This document shows positions 36,801-45,528 of a stretch of 64,000 bases of DNA, piece after piece. Source of the DNA: Rhizobium sp. Leaf453. GTDB taxonomy: Bacteria; Pseudomonadota; Alphaproteobacteria; Rhizobiales; Rhizobiaceae. Position 1 is the stretch's first letter, and each line of letters begins with the position of its first letter. The translations under genes were made by a program, and so were the position numbers. Under the pieces are notes generated by a model. It did no database searches and had not been told where the DNA came from. It saw nothing but the letters and a program-made list of their open reading frames with translations. The DNA lies in contig NZ_LMRG01000012.1 of the NCBI RefSeq assembly GCF_001425605.1, positions 395,518 through 459,517 on the forward strand, written 5' to 3'.

Positions 36801-37515
36801 CCGCCGTTCGATTCTGGACTGGTTTGGCTTCTACCTGGTCTCGAAGCCGGCGTTGCTCCTGCGCCGTCAGACCTGTCGGCGGTATCCAGCGGAAGGAGTC
36901 GCGCAGCGAAAGGTTGAACAGCATCTGCTCGCGCTCTTTTGGCTTGGCGATGATGATCTTCGACGGCGCCTTGCCGATCGCCGCGACAGCACCTTCGCCC
37001 TGCGCCACCTCCACGCTGCCGAACTCGTTCTTGAGCTCGACCAGACCTTCCAGCACGATCAGCGAGGTCTTGCCGTCGGCGACGGTCATGGTCCAGTCGG
37101 TGCCGCGGATGGCGGCGGCAGCGGCAGGGGTGTCGATGGTCACGCCCTGGCCGCCACGCTCGGCGCGCGCCCAGATCGTGCCGGACTGGAGTTCGAGGCC
37201 GGTATCGCCCGTGCCGTCCATCTGCTTGACGAGCAGTGAGGTGTTGCGGCCGAGGCGAACCTGGGTGCGGTCGGAAAAGAGAACGGCAAGTTGGCCGGTC
37301 GCGTTGGTGCGCAGCACGTCGCCGCTCAAAAGATCCTGCTGCAGATCGACATAGCGCCAGCCGGAAATATCGACGAAGCGGACCTCCTCACCTGACTTGC
37401 GGGCGATGACCGATCCGGCGGCTGGAGACGAGCGCGGCAAGGGGTCTGCCCGGGCTGGAGCAACCAGAGACAACGCGGCCAATGTATACACAACCCCCAC
37501 GGATGCGTATTTCAT
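33865..37515 (-). CDS. FecR domain - TPR - outer-membrane beta-barrel fusion protein
   Basis: This 1216-residue envelope protein starts at ATG 37515 with a signal peptide (about residues 1-23, ending PARA). Next is a FecR-type periplasmic domain (about 45-185; LSGDVLRTNATGQLAVLFSD, GVTIDTPAAAAAIRGTDW). A tetratricopeptide region follows (about 235-600, with repeated A-x-DP-x-N/D-P units such as LALDPDNPNALDA). The C-terminal part (about 690-1216) is rich in alternating aromatic/polar strands and ends in VRF, like an outer-membrane barrel with a terminal Phe. There is no plug or TonB box visible, so it is not an ordinary TonB receptor. It is coupled to a CHASE2 cyclase gene and probably presents the signal to it. 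Confidence 0.85.
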   Translation of the reverse strand: MKYASVGVVYTLAALSLVAPARADPLPRSSPAAGSVIARKSGEEVRFVDISGWRYVDLQQDLLSGDVLRTNATGQLAVLFSDRTQVRLGRNTSLLVKQMDGTGDTGLELQSGTIWARAERGGQGVTIDTPAAAAAIRGTDWTMTVADGKTSLIVLEGLVELKNEFGSVEVAQGEGAVAAIGKAPSKIIIAKPKEREQMLFNLSLRDSFRWIPPTGLTAQEQRRLRDQVEAKPVQNRTAEEWLGLAESSVSLEGRQKTRAAMEAARAKGLDRRQQARATLIEAMLTGTENRYADAAKLFAKAQGELDPRRANIARYGGYIARSLADPNHVETPPRTVDSVSSAIGAAWIAGFREDVRAALDIVKKAERSHPDDAMLPAARAQLAILLADEAEAKDAIDRALALDPDNPNALDARATYKMGIAYDRKGAVDDLLHAVTVAPGDSNIWNTLGLAHSDRDDNRRAEDAYKRAIALDPLDPLPHANLAILYLDEMRMEEAKREIDLAMQVDPSFDMVLLARGRYHMQTGDLEKGVQDLLAASASNPGVSNTQLLLAAAHYAKKERDPTAQALDNAQRLDPYDPLVAVVRTAIAIDEYDADTAIKNAQEIMRLTRARGGDYASLGANQTAGSTLNDAFRLQGLDAWGQYYGDAVFDPFTATSYFDQAVRGSVSPFLNTYSTALAPWSPLGNQDSYSAYIQGLLLGPHMLASRERTTNLLDEPFFETELTGGFLTGGRETTYTGGAEISGFTYSPFPISINADFSWSRPRNDITLNGGASSNRDINIIGGNGYITMSPTPDDRIVAFTTYSEVEDWQDFLNVPFYTGADSGVEGSELSSGIAWSHTLGYQNVLNAGLFYSERKGGTSESLTGIENVGGVPTVIKITDAAEGLSKSYIAAISHTVGGEDLVWRYGVEGGIVNSELLKTATVDVVGWPDLSGEVKTFDSDNTTLGRAYVDLRYEAAPDLTLEAALFGRILDSEAGRTDRLEPRVGIAWSPVDNHWLRFGYLREGDNFSSPTLAPVGVVGLQSNQIGLSDDGYIDTFAFRWDAQWSDRFFTAFDYQHQEAKNVSLAQPILAATLDFEDVRVDRAALTANLVLGHGFGLSATYAHLDSENRDPMSFGYGDSLVFVPDQTGQIALTWVNTADIKMTLAGNYVGERVGNGDGVTLDDYWTLDAGLVWEPFDKRTELELSAYNLLDEDFELAPGVKGWGPTVKGTLSVRF

Positions 37516-37975
37516 GCAGAAACCCCGATAAATGCACGCCCGATCACTGAATTTCAGCCGGCGAAAAGTCAAGCGGAACGACCCCGTCCGCGTTGCTTTG
37601 CGGCCGAGTGTATTAATAGGGAAACACAGAGATTCGATCGCCGCTGTTCCCGTCGATACAGAAGCCGCGCCGACAGCAGACTTCCACACGAATATAAGAA
37701 ATCCATCATAGATAAGCTCATCGCTTGTGACGGATGAGCGAGTTCTCTGCGGATGAGGTGCGATCACCCGTCGGCACCCTTCGATGCCCAAAATCCCTAT
37801 AGGATTTTTATATCTCTCCTCTTTCCCCCGTCTCGAACCTTGATGCGGTTCGGCGGCAGAATGTGTGTGGAATTCAGGCTCCGCATTCCGCTCCGGCGGC
37901 GTGCGGTGGCCTGTTTCGCGTCACCTCCCGCCGATGGCGGGCAGCAACAGAAATTTCACAAAGGAACTCGAACCC
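37516..37975. other. Divergent intergenic region between FecR-barrel gene and kdp operon
   Basis: This 460-bp stretch has no supportable gene apart from frames that merely overlap upstream coding. It should hold promoters for the leftward FecR-barrel/cyclase pair and the rightward kdp operon. A symmetric element AAAATCC-CTATA-GGATTTT lies at 37790-37808, about 170 bp ahead of the first small kdp ORF, within an otherwise T-rich run. Confidence 0.55.
37790..37808. promoter_or_regulatory. AT-rich palindrome upstream of kdp
   Basis: AAAATCC (37790-37796) and GGATTTT (37802-37808) are perfect inverted arms around CTATA. KdpE sites known in enterics are T-rich and lie upstream of kdpF, but this sequence does not match a consensus I can recall. 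It may be an operator or the 3' end of a weak terminator for a transcript entering from the left. Confidence 0.35.
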
Positions 37976-38059
37976 ATGCTGGACATCGTCTTGATCGGGA
38001 TCGGCATTTTGTTCTTCGCGCTTTCGTTCGCCTACACGAAAGCCTGCGATCGCCTTTAG
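37976..38059 (+). CDS. Small membrane protein preceding kdpF (27 residues)
   Basis: The frame encodes 27 residues: Met, a hydrophobic stretch (LDIVLIGIGILFFALSFAY) and a charged tail TKACDRL. It has AAGGAA about 10 bases upstream and ends 15 bp before kdpF. Its single predicted transmembrane helix and position resemble KdpF, but kdpF itself follows, so this would be a second small Kdp subunit or a leader peptide. I recall similar short frames in rhizobial kdp operons but cannot verify this here. Confidence 0.7.
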   Translation: MLDIVLIGIGILFFALSFAYTKACDRL

Positions 38060-38074
38060 CGAAGGATCGGAAAG

Positions 38075-38164
38075 ATGCTGATCGACTACATGCTCGGAGG
38101 CGCGGTCACCGTGTTCCTCCTCGTCTATCTGACCTACGCCCTCGTTCGCCCCGAGCGCTTTTGA
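38075..38164 (+). CDS. kdpF: Potassium-transporting ATPase small subunit KdpF
   Basis: This 29-residue single-helix protein (MLGGAVTVFLLVYLTYALVR core, ending PERF) stabilises the KdpFABC potassium pump. GAAGGATCGG precedes ATG 38075. It lies 24 bp before kdpA, the usual gene order. The AL(V/I)RPE(R/K)F ending is characteristic of KdpF. Confidence 0.9.
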   Translation: MLIDYMLGGAVTVFLLVYLTYALVRPERF

Positions 38165-38188
38165 TCGCGGGGTTGGAAAGTTATAACC

Positions 38189-39892
38189 ATGACACTCAAC
38201 GGATGGATTCAGATCCTCATTTTCTGCGGGATCGTCATTCTGCTGGTCAAGCCGCTCGGCGGCTATATGACCCGCGTCTTCACGGGCGAGCGCACTCTGC
38301 TGTCGCCCCTCTTTGGCCCGCTGGAGCGTGGGCTCTATCGCATTGCCGGGACCGGTGAAAAGGAAGAGCAGCACTGGACGAGCTATGTGTTTGCCATGCT
38401 CCTGTTCAATCTTGCAGGCGTCCTTGTCCTTTACCTGCTGCAGAGGTTCCAGGGTGTGTTGCCCTATAACCCGGCAAGCATGGGCGCTGTCGGCCCCGAA
38501 CTGGCCTTCAACACCGCCACCAGCTTCGTGACCAACACCAATTGGCAGAACTATGGCGGCGAAAGCACGATGTCCTATCTCGTGCAGATGGCGGGCCTGA
38601 CGGTGCAGAACTTTGCCTCAGCCGCCACCGGCATGGCGATCGCAATTGCGCTGATCCGTGGCTTTGCTCGCGCTTCCGGCAAGTCGATCGGCAATTTCTG
38701 GGTCGATATGACCCGCGCCACGCTCTACATCCTGCTTCCGCTTTGCCTCGTGCTTACCCTTGTTTTCGTCGCCCTCGGCGTGCCCCAGACCCTTGGGAAC
38801 TATGTCACGGCAACGACCATCGAGGGCGCTCAGCAGGTGATCGCGCTCGGTCCGGTTGCTTCGCAGCTGGCCATCAAGATGCTCGGTACCAACGGCGGCG
38901 GCTTCTTCAACGTCAATTCAGCCCATCCGTTCGAAAATCCGGATGCGATCTCCAACCTCATCCAGATGGTGGCGATCTTTGCCATCGGCGCCGGCTTCAC
39001 CAATGTCTTCGGCCGGATGGTCGGCAACCAGCGCCAGGGCTGGGCGATCTTCGCGACCATGGGTGTGCTGTTCGTCGCCGGCGTGATCTTCACCTATTGG
39101 GCGGAAGCCGCGGGCAACCCGCTGGTCCACGCCATGGGCATCGAAGGCGGCAATATGGAAGGCAAGGAAGTCCGTTTCGGCATCGTCCTTTCCTCGCTGT
39201 TTGCCGTGATCACCACAGCGGCCTCCTGCGGCGCGGTCAATGCCATGCATGGCTCGTTCACCGCACTTGGCGGGCTCATTCCGATGATCAACATGGAACT
39301 GGGCGAGGTCATCGTCGGCGGCGTCGGCGCCGGATTCTACGGCATCCTGATGTTCGTCATCCTGACGGTCTTCGTCGCCGGCCTGATGGTCGGCCGCACG
39401 CCGGAATATCTCGGCAAGAAGATCGAGGCGAAGGAAGTGAAGATGGCCGTTCTCGCCATTCTCATCCTGCCGGTCGCCATGCTCGGCTTCACCGCCATCG
39501 CCGTCATCCTGCCGACGGGCGTCGCCTCGATCGGCAATGCAGGCCCGCACGGCTTCTCGGAAATCCTCTATGCCTATACCTCGGCCGCCGCCAACAACGG
39601 CTCGGCCTTCGGTGGACTGACCGGCAATACGTCCTGGTACAACATCACCCTGGGTATCGCCATGTTGATGGGCCGCTTCCTGGTGATCATCCCGGCGCTC
39701 GCCATCGCCGGATCGCTGGTAATGAAGAAGACGGTCCCCGCCTCTGCCGGTACCTTCCCGACGCACGGTCCGCTGTTCGTCGGCTTGCTCTGCGGTGTCA
39801 TCCTCATCGTCGGTGGCCTCACCTTCTTCCCGGCGCTGGCGCTTGGTCCGATCGTCGAGCATCTGGCGATGATATCAGGCCAAACATTCTAG
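38189..39892 (+). CDS. kdpA: Potassium-transporting ATPase subunit A
   Basis: KdpA is the K+-binding, channel-like subunit of the high-affinity KdpFABC P-type pump. The 567-residue polytopic protein includes the selectivity-filter-like regions [52 protein letters not shown] and [17 protein letters not shown], one in each of four repeats. Length matches the family. It is expressed under low potassium through KdpDE, encoded at the end of the operon. Confidence 0.98.
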   Translation: MTLNGWIQILIFCGIVILLVKPLGGYMTRVFTGERTLLSPLFGPLERGLYRIAGTGEKEEQHWTSYVFAMLLFNLAGVLVLYLLQRFQGVLPYNPASMGAVGPELAFNTATSFVTNTNWQNYGGESTMSYLVQMAGLTVQNFASAATGMAIAIALIRGFARASGKSIGNFWVDMTRATLYILLPLCLVLTLVFVALGVPQTLGNYVTATTIEGAQQVIALGPVASQLAIKMLGTNGGGFFNVNSAHPFENPDAISNLIQMVAIFAIGAGFTNVFGRMVGNQRQGWAIFATMGVLFVAGVIFTYWAEAAGNPLVHAMGIEGGNMEGKEVRFGIVLSSLFAVITTAASCGAVNAMHGSFTALGGLIPMINMELGEVIVGGVGAGFYGILMFVILTVFVAGLMVGRTPEYLGKKIEAKEVKMAVLAILILPVAMLGFTAIAVILPTGVASIGNAGPHGFSEILYAYTSAAANNGSAFGGLTGNTSWYNITLGIAMLMGRFLVIIPALAIAGSLVMKKTVPASAGTFPTHGPLFVGLLCGVILIVGGLTFFPALALGPIVEHLAMISGQTF

Positions 39893-39900
39893 GTGTCGTC

Positions 39901-40065
39901 ATGAACCGGCTGTTTCGACAGAAATTCGGAAAGCTCCTCAACCCTCGCGGCTCTCCGCCGCGGGGAGTTTTACCCCAGGCCAGCAGCATCGTCATTTCCC
40001 TGATGGCCGTGTTCCTCGTGATCGGCGGCCTCGCCCATGTCTTCACCGCATTGTTCAACGGCTGA
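39901..40065 (+). CDS. Small membrane protein between kdpA and kdpB (54 residues)
   Basis: The frame encodes 54 residues: a basic N-terminal half (MNRLFRQKFGKLLNPRGSPP) and one hydrophobic helix (SSIVISLMAVFLVIGGLAHV) ending FTALFNG. It begins 9 bp after the kdpA stop and ends 48 bp before kdpB. The positive-inside arrangement implies an N-in single-pass membrane protein. Its retention of a clean frame inside a tightly packed operon suggests it is translated. It is not a known Kdp subunit in E. coli. Confidence 0.65.
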   Translation: MNRLFRQKFGKLLNPRGSPPRGVLPQASSIVISLMAVFLVIGGLAHVFTALFNG

Positions 40066-40113
40066 GACGCGCTCCGTCTGGCCGTCACAAAACAAAAGAA
40101 ACTGGAGTTCTCC

Positions 40114-42171
40114 ATGAGCCAGTCCAAATCTGCAAATCTTCTGGACTCTCGCATCCTGCTTCCCGCCATCGGCTCGGCCTTCACCAAGCTCGACCCGCGC
40201 ACGCTCGCCCGCAATCCGGTGATGTTCGTCGTCGCCGTCGTCTCGTCGCTGACCGCGATCCTGTTTCTGCGCGATCTCGTCACCGGTGGCGAAGGCCTCG
40301 GCTTTTCGCTGCAGCTGAATATCTGGCTGTGGTTCACGGTGCTTTTTGCCAATTTTGCCGAAGCCGTAGCGGAAGGCCGCGGCAAGGCGCAGGCGGAATC
40401 GCTGCGCAAGACCCGCACCGAAACGCAGGCCAAGCTGCTCACCGGCCCGGACCTGAAAAACTTCAAGATGGTCTCGGGCACCAGCCTCAAGGTGGATGAT
40501 ATCGTGCTGGTCGAGGCCGGCGAGATCATTCCCTCCGACGGCGAGGTGATCGAAGGTGTTGCTTCGGTCAACGAGGCCGCGATTACCGGTGAATCGGCGC
40601 CCGTCATCCGCGAATCCGGCGGCGACCGCTCGGCCGTCACGGGCGGCACGCAGGTCCTTTCGGACTGGATCCGGGTGCGCATCAGTGCCGCTGCCGGCTC
40701 CACCTTCATCGACCGGATGATTTCGCTGGTCGAAGGCGCCGAACGCCAGAAGACGCCGAACGAGATCGCGCTGAACATCCTGCTTGCCGGTATGACGCTG
40801 ATCTTCGTGCTGGCCGTGGCGACCGTTCCGAGCTTTGCCACCTATGCCGGCGGCTCGATCCCGGTCATCGTTCTCGTCGCCCTGTTCGTGACGCTGATCC
40901 CGACGACGATCGGCGCGCTTCTGTCGGCGATCGGTATTGCCGGCATGGACCGCCTCGTTCGGTTCAACGTGCTCGCCATGTCCGGCCGCGCCGTCGAGGC
41001 GGCCGGCGATATCGATACGCTGCTCCTCGACAAGACCGGCACGATCACGCTCGGCAATCGCCAGGCGACCGAGCTTCGCCCTGTTTCCGGTGTCTCGCAG
41101 CAAGAACTGGCCGATGCCGCGCAATTGGCCTCGCTTGCCGACGAGACGCCGGAAGGCCGCTCGATCGTCGTGCTTGCCAAGGAAAAATACGGCATTCGTG
41201 CCCGCGACATGGCAGAGTTGCATGCCACCTTCGTGCCCTTCACGGCGCAGAGCCGCATGAGCGGTGTCGATCTGGACGGGTCGTCCATCCGCAAGGGCGC
41301 TGTCGAAGCGGTCCTGAATTACGTCAACAGTCAGAGCGCCTCGGCGCGTCAGGAAACTGTGCGGGAAATCCAGGCGATTGCCGACGAAATCGCCAAGTCC
41401 GGCGGCACGCCGCTCGCCGTTGTCCGCGATAACAGGCTGATGGGCGTCGTCCACCTCAAGGATATCGTCAAGGGCGGCATTCGCGAACGCTTCGCCGAAC
41501 TGCGCCGCATGGGCATCCGCACGGTGATGATCACCGGCGACAACCCGATGACGGCAGCCGCCATCGCAGCCGAAGCCGGAGTGGACGATTTCCTCGCCCA
41601 GGCAACGCCGGAAAACAAGCTGTCGCTGATCCGCGAGGAGCAGGCCAAGGGCAAGCTCGTCGCCATGTGCGGCGACGGCACCAATGATGCGCCGGCGCTG
41701 GCGCAGGCCGATGTTGGCGTCGCGATGAACACCGGCACGGTTGCCGCCCGCGAGGCCGGCAACATGGTCGATCTCGACAGTGATCCGACGAAGCTGATCG
41801 AGATCGTCGAGATCGGCAAGCAATTGCTGATGACCCGTGGCGCGCTGACGACATTCTCGATCGCCAACGACATCGCCAAGTATTTCGCCATCATCCCGGC
41901 GATGTTCCTGGCCTTCTACCCGCAGCTTTCGGCGCTCAACATCATGGGGCTCGCCTCGCCGCAAAGCGCCATCCTGTCGGCGATCATCTTCAACGCGCTG
42001 GTCATCGTCGCGCTGATCCCGCTATCGCTGAAGGGCGTCACCTATCGCGCCGTCGGCGCCGGTGCGCTGCTGTCGCGCAATCTTTTGATCTACGGCCTTG
42101 GCGGCGTGATCGTGCCCTTCATCGGCATCAAAGCCATCGATCTGGCCATCTCCGCCCTCGGTCTCGTTTAA
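40114..42171 (+). CDS. kdpB: Potassium-transporting P-type ATPase subunit B
   Basis: KdpB is the ATP-hydrolysing subunit. The 685-residue P-type ATPase has the phosphorylated Asp306 in [20 protein letters not shown] (actuator TGES), and [19 protein letters not shown] in the hinge, with the hydrophobic segments of a class IA pump. GGAG precedes the start. It couples ATP hydrolysis to K+ movement through KdpA. Confidence 0.98.
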   Translation: MSQSKSANLLDSRILLPAIGSAFTKLDPRTLARNPVMFVVAVVSSLTAILFLRDLVTGGEGLGFSLQLNIWLWFTVLFANFAEAVAEGRGKAQAESLRKTRTETQAKLLTGPDLKNFKMVSGTSLKVDDIVLVEAGEIIPSDGEVIEGVASVNEAAITGESAPVIRESGGDRSAVTGGTQVLSDWIRVRISAAAGSTFIDRMISLVEGAERQKTPNEIALNILLAGMTLIFVLAVATVPSFATYAGGSIPVIVLVALFVTLIPTTIGALLSAIGIAGMDRLVRFNVLAMSGRAVEAAGDIDTLLLDKTGTITLGNRQATELRPVSGVSQQELADAAQLASLADETPEGRSIVVLAKEKYGIRARDMAELHATFVPFTAQSRMSGVDLDGSSIRKGAVEAVLNYVNSQSASARQETVREIQAIADEIAKSGGTPLAVVRDNRLMGVVHLKDIVKGGIRERFAELRRMGIRTVMITGDNPMTAAAIAAEAGVDDFLAQATPENKLSLIREEQAKGKLVAMCGDGTNDAPALAQADVGVAMNTGTVAAREAGNMVDLDSDPTKLIEIVEIGKQLLMTRGALTTFSIANDIAKYFAIIPAMFLAFYPQLSALNIMGLASPQSAILSAIIFNALVIVALIPLSLKGVTYRAVGAGALLSRNLLIYGLGGVIVPFIGIKAIDLAISALGLV

Positions 42172-42183
42172 GGAGTTTTGGAT

Positions 42184-42747
42184 ATGTTGAAACAAGTTAG
42201 ACCCGCACTGGTCATGATAGCCGCCATCACGCTGATCACTGGCCTTGCTTATCCGCTGGGTATGACCGGCATTGCCCAGGCCCTGTTCCCGCATCAGGCC
42301 AATGGCAGCCTTGTCGAGAAGGACGGCACCGTCGTCGGCTCCTCCCTGATTGGCCAGGTCTTTGCCGGAGACAGCTATTTCCACGGCCGCCCCTCGGCTG
42401 CTGGCGACGGCTATAATGCCGCCGCCTCCAGCGGCTCCAATCTGGGGCCAACCAATCCGAAGTTGCTGGATCGTATCAAGGCCGAGGCCGAAGCCCTGAA
42501 GGCGGAAAATCCGAGTGCCGCCGTGCCGATGGAATTGGTGACGACGTCGGGAAGCGGTCTCGATCCGCATATCTCGCCGGATGCGGCCTATTTCCAGGTG
42601 CCGCGTGTCGCCAAGGCCCGGGGCATGGACGAGGCCAAGGTGCGCGCGCTGGTCGATCAGGCGATCCAGCCTCGCGAACTTGGTATTCTCGGCGAACCCG
42701 TCGTCAATGTCTTGGCGCTCAACATTGCGCTTGATAAAGCTGTCTGA
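42184..42747 (+). CDS. kdpC: Potassium-transporting ATPase subunit C
   Basis: KdpC is the single-pass accessory subunit that increases ATP affinity of KdpB. The 187-residue protein has an N-terminal helix ([19 protein letters not shown]), then the periplasmic [21 protein letters not shown] and [18 protein letters not shown] motifs, and ends with the conserved [21 protein letters not shown] precedes ATG 42184, 12 bp after kdpB. Confidence 0.97.
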   Translation: MLKQVRPALVMIAAITLITGLAYPLGMTGIAQALFPHQANGSLVEKDGTVVGSSLIGQVFAGDSYFHGRPSAAGDGYNAAASSGSNLGPTNPKLLDRIKAEAEALKAENPSAAVPMELVTTSGSGLDPHISPDAAYFQVPRVAKARGMDEAKVRALVDQAIQPRELGILGEPVVNVLALNIALDKAV

Positions 42748-42819
42748 CGCCGATCGCGCCCGTGACGGAAAGTGGCATCGACCGCTTTCCGTCGATGACG
42801 GAGGAAGACTGAAAGATCA

Positions 42820-45528
42820 ATGCGAGACGACAACCGTGATCCGGATACAAGACCGTCCCCTAACGCCCTGCTGCAGCGGGCCGAGCGGGAAACGCGCGGC
42901 CGCCTGAAGATTTTCCTTGGCGCCGCGCCCGGCGTCGGCAAGACTTATGAAATGCTCACCGCCGCCCATGCCCGAAAGGCAGAGGGCGTCGACGTCATTG
43001 TGGGGGTCGTCGAAACCCATGGCCGCCGCGAGACCGAAGCATTGGCCGCCGGTCTCGAGGTCATGCCGCGCGCCTTTATCGACTACAAGGGCAGACAGCT
43101 TGACGAGATGGACCTGGACGCAATCCTGGCACGCCGTCCCAGCCTCGTGCTCGTTGACGAACTCGCCCATACCAATGCCCCCGGCAGCCGTCATCCGAAA
43201 CGCTATCTCGATGTGCAGGAACTTTTATCGCGCGGTATCGACGTCTATACGACGCTCAACATCCAGCATGTCGAAAGCCTGAACGATGTCGTGGCGCAGA
43301 TCACCCGGATCCGCGTGCGCGAAACGGTGCCGGACTCGATCATCGACCGGGCTGACGATATCGAGATCATCGACCTGACACCGGACGACCTGATCAAACG
43401 TCTGAATGAAGGCAAGGTCTACGTTCGAAAAACCGCGCATCGGGCGCTGGAGAACTATTTTTCCCCGGGTAATCTGACGGCGCTGCGCGAACTGGCGCTT
43501 AGGCGGACGGCGCAGCGAGTCGATGCGCAATTGCTGACCCACATGCAGGCGCATGCGATTTCCGGGCCTTGGGCGGCCGGGGACCGCGTGCTCGTCTGCG
43601 TCGATGAGGACGCCCGCAGCGCCTCGCTGGTGCGCCATGCCGTTCGTCTTGCCGACCGGTTGCGCGCCCCGCTCGTTGCGCTGCATGTGGAGACGGCCCG
43701 ATCGGTGCATCTGTCGGAGGCCGCGCGCGACAGGATTGCCGCGACGCTTCGGTTGGCGGAGCATCTCGGTGGCGAGGCCCTGAGCCTGCCCGGTTCCGAT
43801 GTCGCGGAAGAGGTCATGCGGCATGCGGCCTCCGCCAATGTGACGCATATTGTCGTCGGTAGCCCGAGAAAACCTCAATGGCGCGAGTGGCTGCAGGGCT
43901 CGGTGACCGCGAACCTGATCCGCTCTGCCGGCGCGATCAGCGTTGATGTGATCGCCGGCGACGACCGCGACGCGTCTGCCGTGGCAACGGGCGTGAAGAC
44001 AGCCCCCGTGTCCGTGCCGTTCAGCTTTCAGCCCTATGTGCTATCGACGCTTTACGTCGGGTGTGCGCTTGTCGTCGGCTTTCTGCTCGATCAGTCGCTG
44101 GACGTGCGCAATATCGCGCTCGTCTTCCTGATGGCGGTGCTGACCTCAGCGGTAACGGAAGGCTTGAAGCCGGCGCTCTTCGCCAGTGTCGTCAGCGCTG
44201 TATGTTTGAATTTCTTTTTTCTGCAGCCGCTCTATACGCTCGATATAAGCGATCCCGACAGCGTCGTTGCCTTTATCCTGTTTTTCGTCGTGGCCGTTAT
44301 CGCCAGCAACCTGACGGCCAGCGTGCAACGGCAGGCGGCCGCCGCCCGCCGGCGAACCCGAACGACGGAAGACCTCTATCTGTTCAGCAAGAAGCTTGCG
44401 GGCACCGGGACGCTGGACGACGTGCTCTGGGCAACGGCCTTTCAGCTGGCGTCGATGTTGAAGCTTCGGGTGGTCCTGCTCTTGCCGGAGGATGGAGCAA
44501 TCGCGGTCAAGGCCGGCTATCCGCCGGATGATACGCTTGATGACGCGGATATCGCGGCAGCTCGCTGGGCCTGGGAGCACAATCGCGCCGCCGGCCGGGG
44601 CGCCGATACGCTTCCCGGTGCCAAACGTCTCTATGTGCCCTTGCGCACCGGCCGCGCCGCCATCGGCGTCATCGGTTTGGACGGGGACCGGCAGGGACCA
44701 CTGCTGACACCGGAACAGCAACGCCTGCTGGACGCGCTCGCCGACCAGGCAGCGCTCGCCATCGAGCGAGTGCAGCTGGTTGCCGATATCGATGCGGCGC
44801 GCCTGGCGGAGGAGGCGGGGCGGCTGCGCTCGGCGCTTTTGACATCGATCTCGCATGACCTGAAGACACCGCTTGCCGCCATCATGGGGGCCGCCGGAAC
44901 ACTGCGCGACTATCATTCCGCCCTGCCGGAAGAGGATCGCTCCGAACTTTTGACGACGGTGACGGACGAGTCCGAGCGGCTGAACCGCTTCATCGCCAAT
45001 CTGCTCGACATGACGCGGATCGAGGCAGGCGCGATGGAGCCGAAGACAGGCTTCCACTATATCGGGGATATCGTCGGCAGTACGCTGAGGCGCGCCCGCA
45101 AGATCATGATCCATCACCATGTCGATGTGCGCGTGCCGAGCGACCTGCCGATGGTTAAGGTCGATCCCGTGCTGTTCGAGCAGGTGCTGTTCAATCTTCT
45201 CGACAATGCCGCGAAATACGCGCCGGAGGGATCGACCGTCAATCTGCAGGCGGACGTGGATGGCGCGACCGTATTGATCCGGCTTTTTGACGAGGGGCCG
45301 GGCATTCCGGCAGCCGATCTCGAGCGGGTCTTCGATACGTTCTACCGTGTGCGCAAGGGCGACCATGTGCGGGCCGGAACCGGGCTCGGCCTGTCGATCT
45401 GCCGCGGTTTCATCGAAGCCATGGGCGGAACCATATCGGCCGATAATCGCAAGGATCGTTCCGGCGCGATCTTCACCATCAGCCTGCCACTCCTGCCGGA
45501 CGCGCCCAACTTGAAGGACATGACATGA
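42820..45528 (+). CDS. kdpD: Osmosensitive K+ channel histidine kinase
   Basis: KdpD senses low potassium or turgor and phosphorylates KdpE. The 902-residue protein has an N-terminal ATP-binding domain (Walker A GAAPGVGKT, residues 34-42), a universal-stress-like domain, four transmembrane helices (about 405-500), a GAF-like domain, the HisKA motif SHDLKTPL with phospho-accepting His679 and a HATPase domain (N-box NLLDNAAKYAPEG, GTGLGLSIC). It overlaps kdpE by 4 bp (ATGA). Confidence 0.97.
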   Translation: MRDDNRDPDTRPSPNALLQRAERETRGRLKIFLGAAPGVGKTYEMLTAAHARKAEGVDVIVGVVETHGRRETEALAAGLEVMPRAFIDYKGRQLDEMDLDAILARRPSLVLVDELAHTNAPGSRHPKRYLDVQELLSRGIDVYTTLNIQHVESLNDVVAQITRIRVRETVPDSIIDRADDIEIIDLTPDDLIKRLNEGKVYVRKTAHRALENYFSPGNLTALRELALRRTAQRVDAQLLTHMQAHAISGPWAAGDRVLVCVDEDARSASLVRHAVRLADRLRAPLVALHVETARSVHLSEAARDRIAATLRLAEHLGGEALSLPGSDVAEEVMRHAASANVTHIVVGSPRKPQWREWLQGSVTANLIRSAGAISVDVIAGDDRDASAVATGVKTAPVSVPFSFQPYVLSTLYVGCALVVGFLLDQSLDVRNIALVFLMAVLTSAVTEGLKPALFASVVSAVCLNFFFLQPLYTLDISDPDSVVAFILFFVVAVIASNLTASVQRQAAAARRRTRTTEDLYLFSKKLAGTGTLDDVLWATAFQLASMLKLRVVLLLPEDGAIAVKAGYPPDDTLDDADIAAARWAWEHNRAAGRGADTLPGAKRLYVPLRTGRAAIGVIGLDGDRQGPLLTPEQQRLLDALADQAALAIERVQLVADIDAARLAEEAGRLRSALLTSISHDLKTPLAAIMGAAGTLRDYHSALPEEDRSELLTTVTDESERLNRFIANLLDMTRIEAGAMEPKTGFHYIGDIVGSTLRRARKIMIHHHVDVRVPSDLPMVKVDPVLFEQVLFNLLDNAAKYAPEGSTVNLQADVDGATVLIRLFDEGPGIPAADLERVFDTFYRVRKGDHVRAGTGLGLSICRGFIEAMGGTISADNRKDRSGAIFTISLPLLPDAPNLKDMT

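Noticed and set aside
33865-37515. TonB-dependent receptor assignment for the FecR-barrel protein
   Set aside because: No plug domain or TonB box is visible; a FecR domain and TPR repeats occupy the N-terminal half.
38542-40065. 507-codon plus-strand frame overlapping kdpA
   Set aside because: It is a shifted frame over kdpA, which matches the family perfectly. Only its last 54 codons (39901-40065) form a plausible separate small gene, listed as such.
39970-41964. 664-codon minus-strand frame opposite kdpB
   Set aside because: Fully antisense to kdpB and rich in Arg, Asp and Gly with no recognisable domain.
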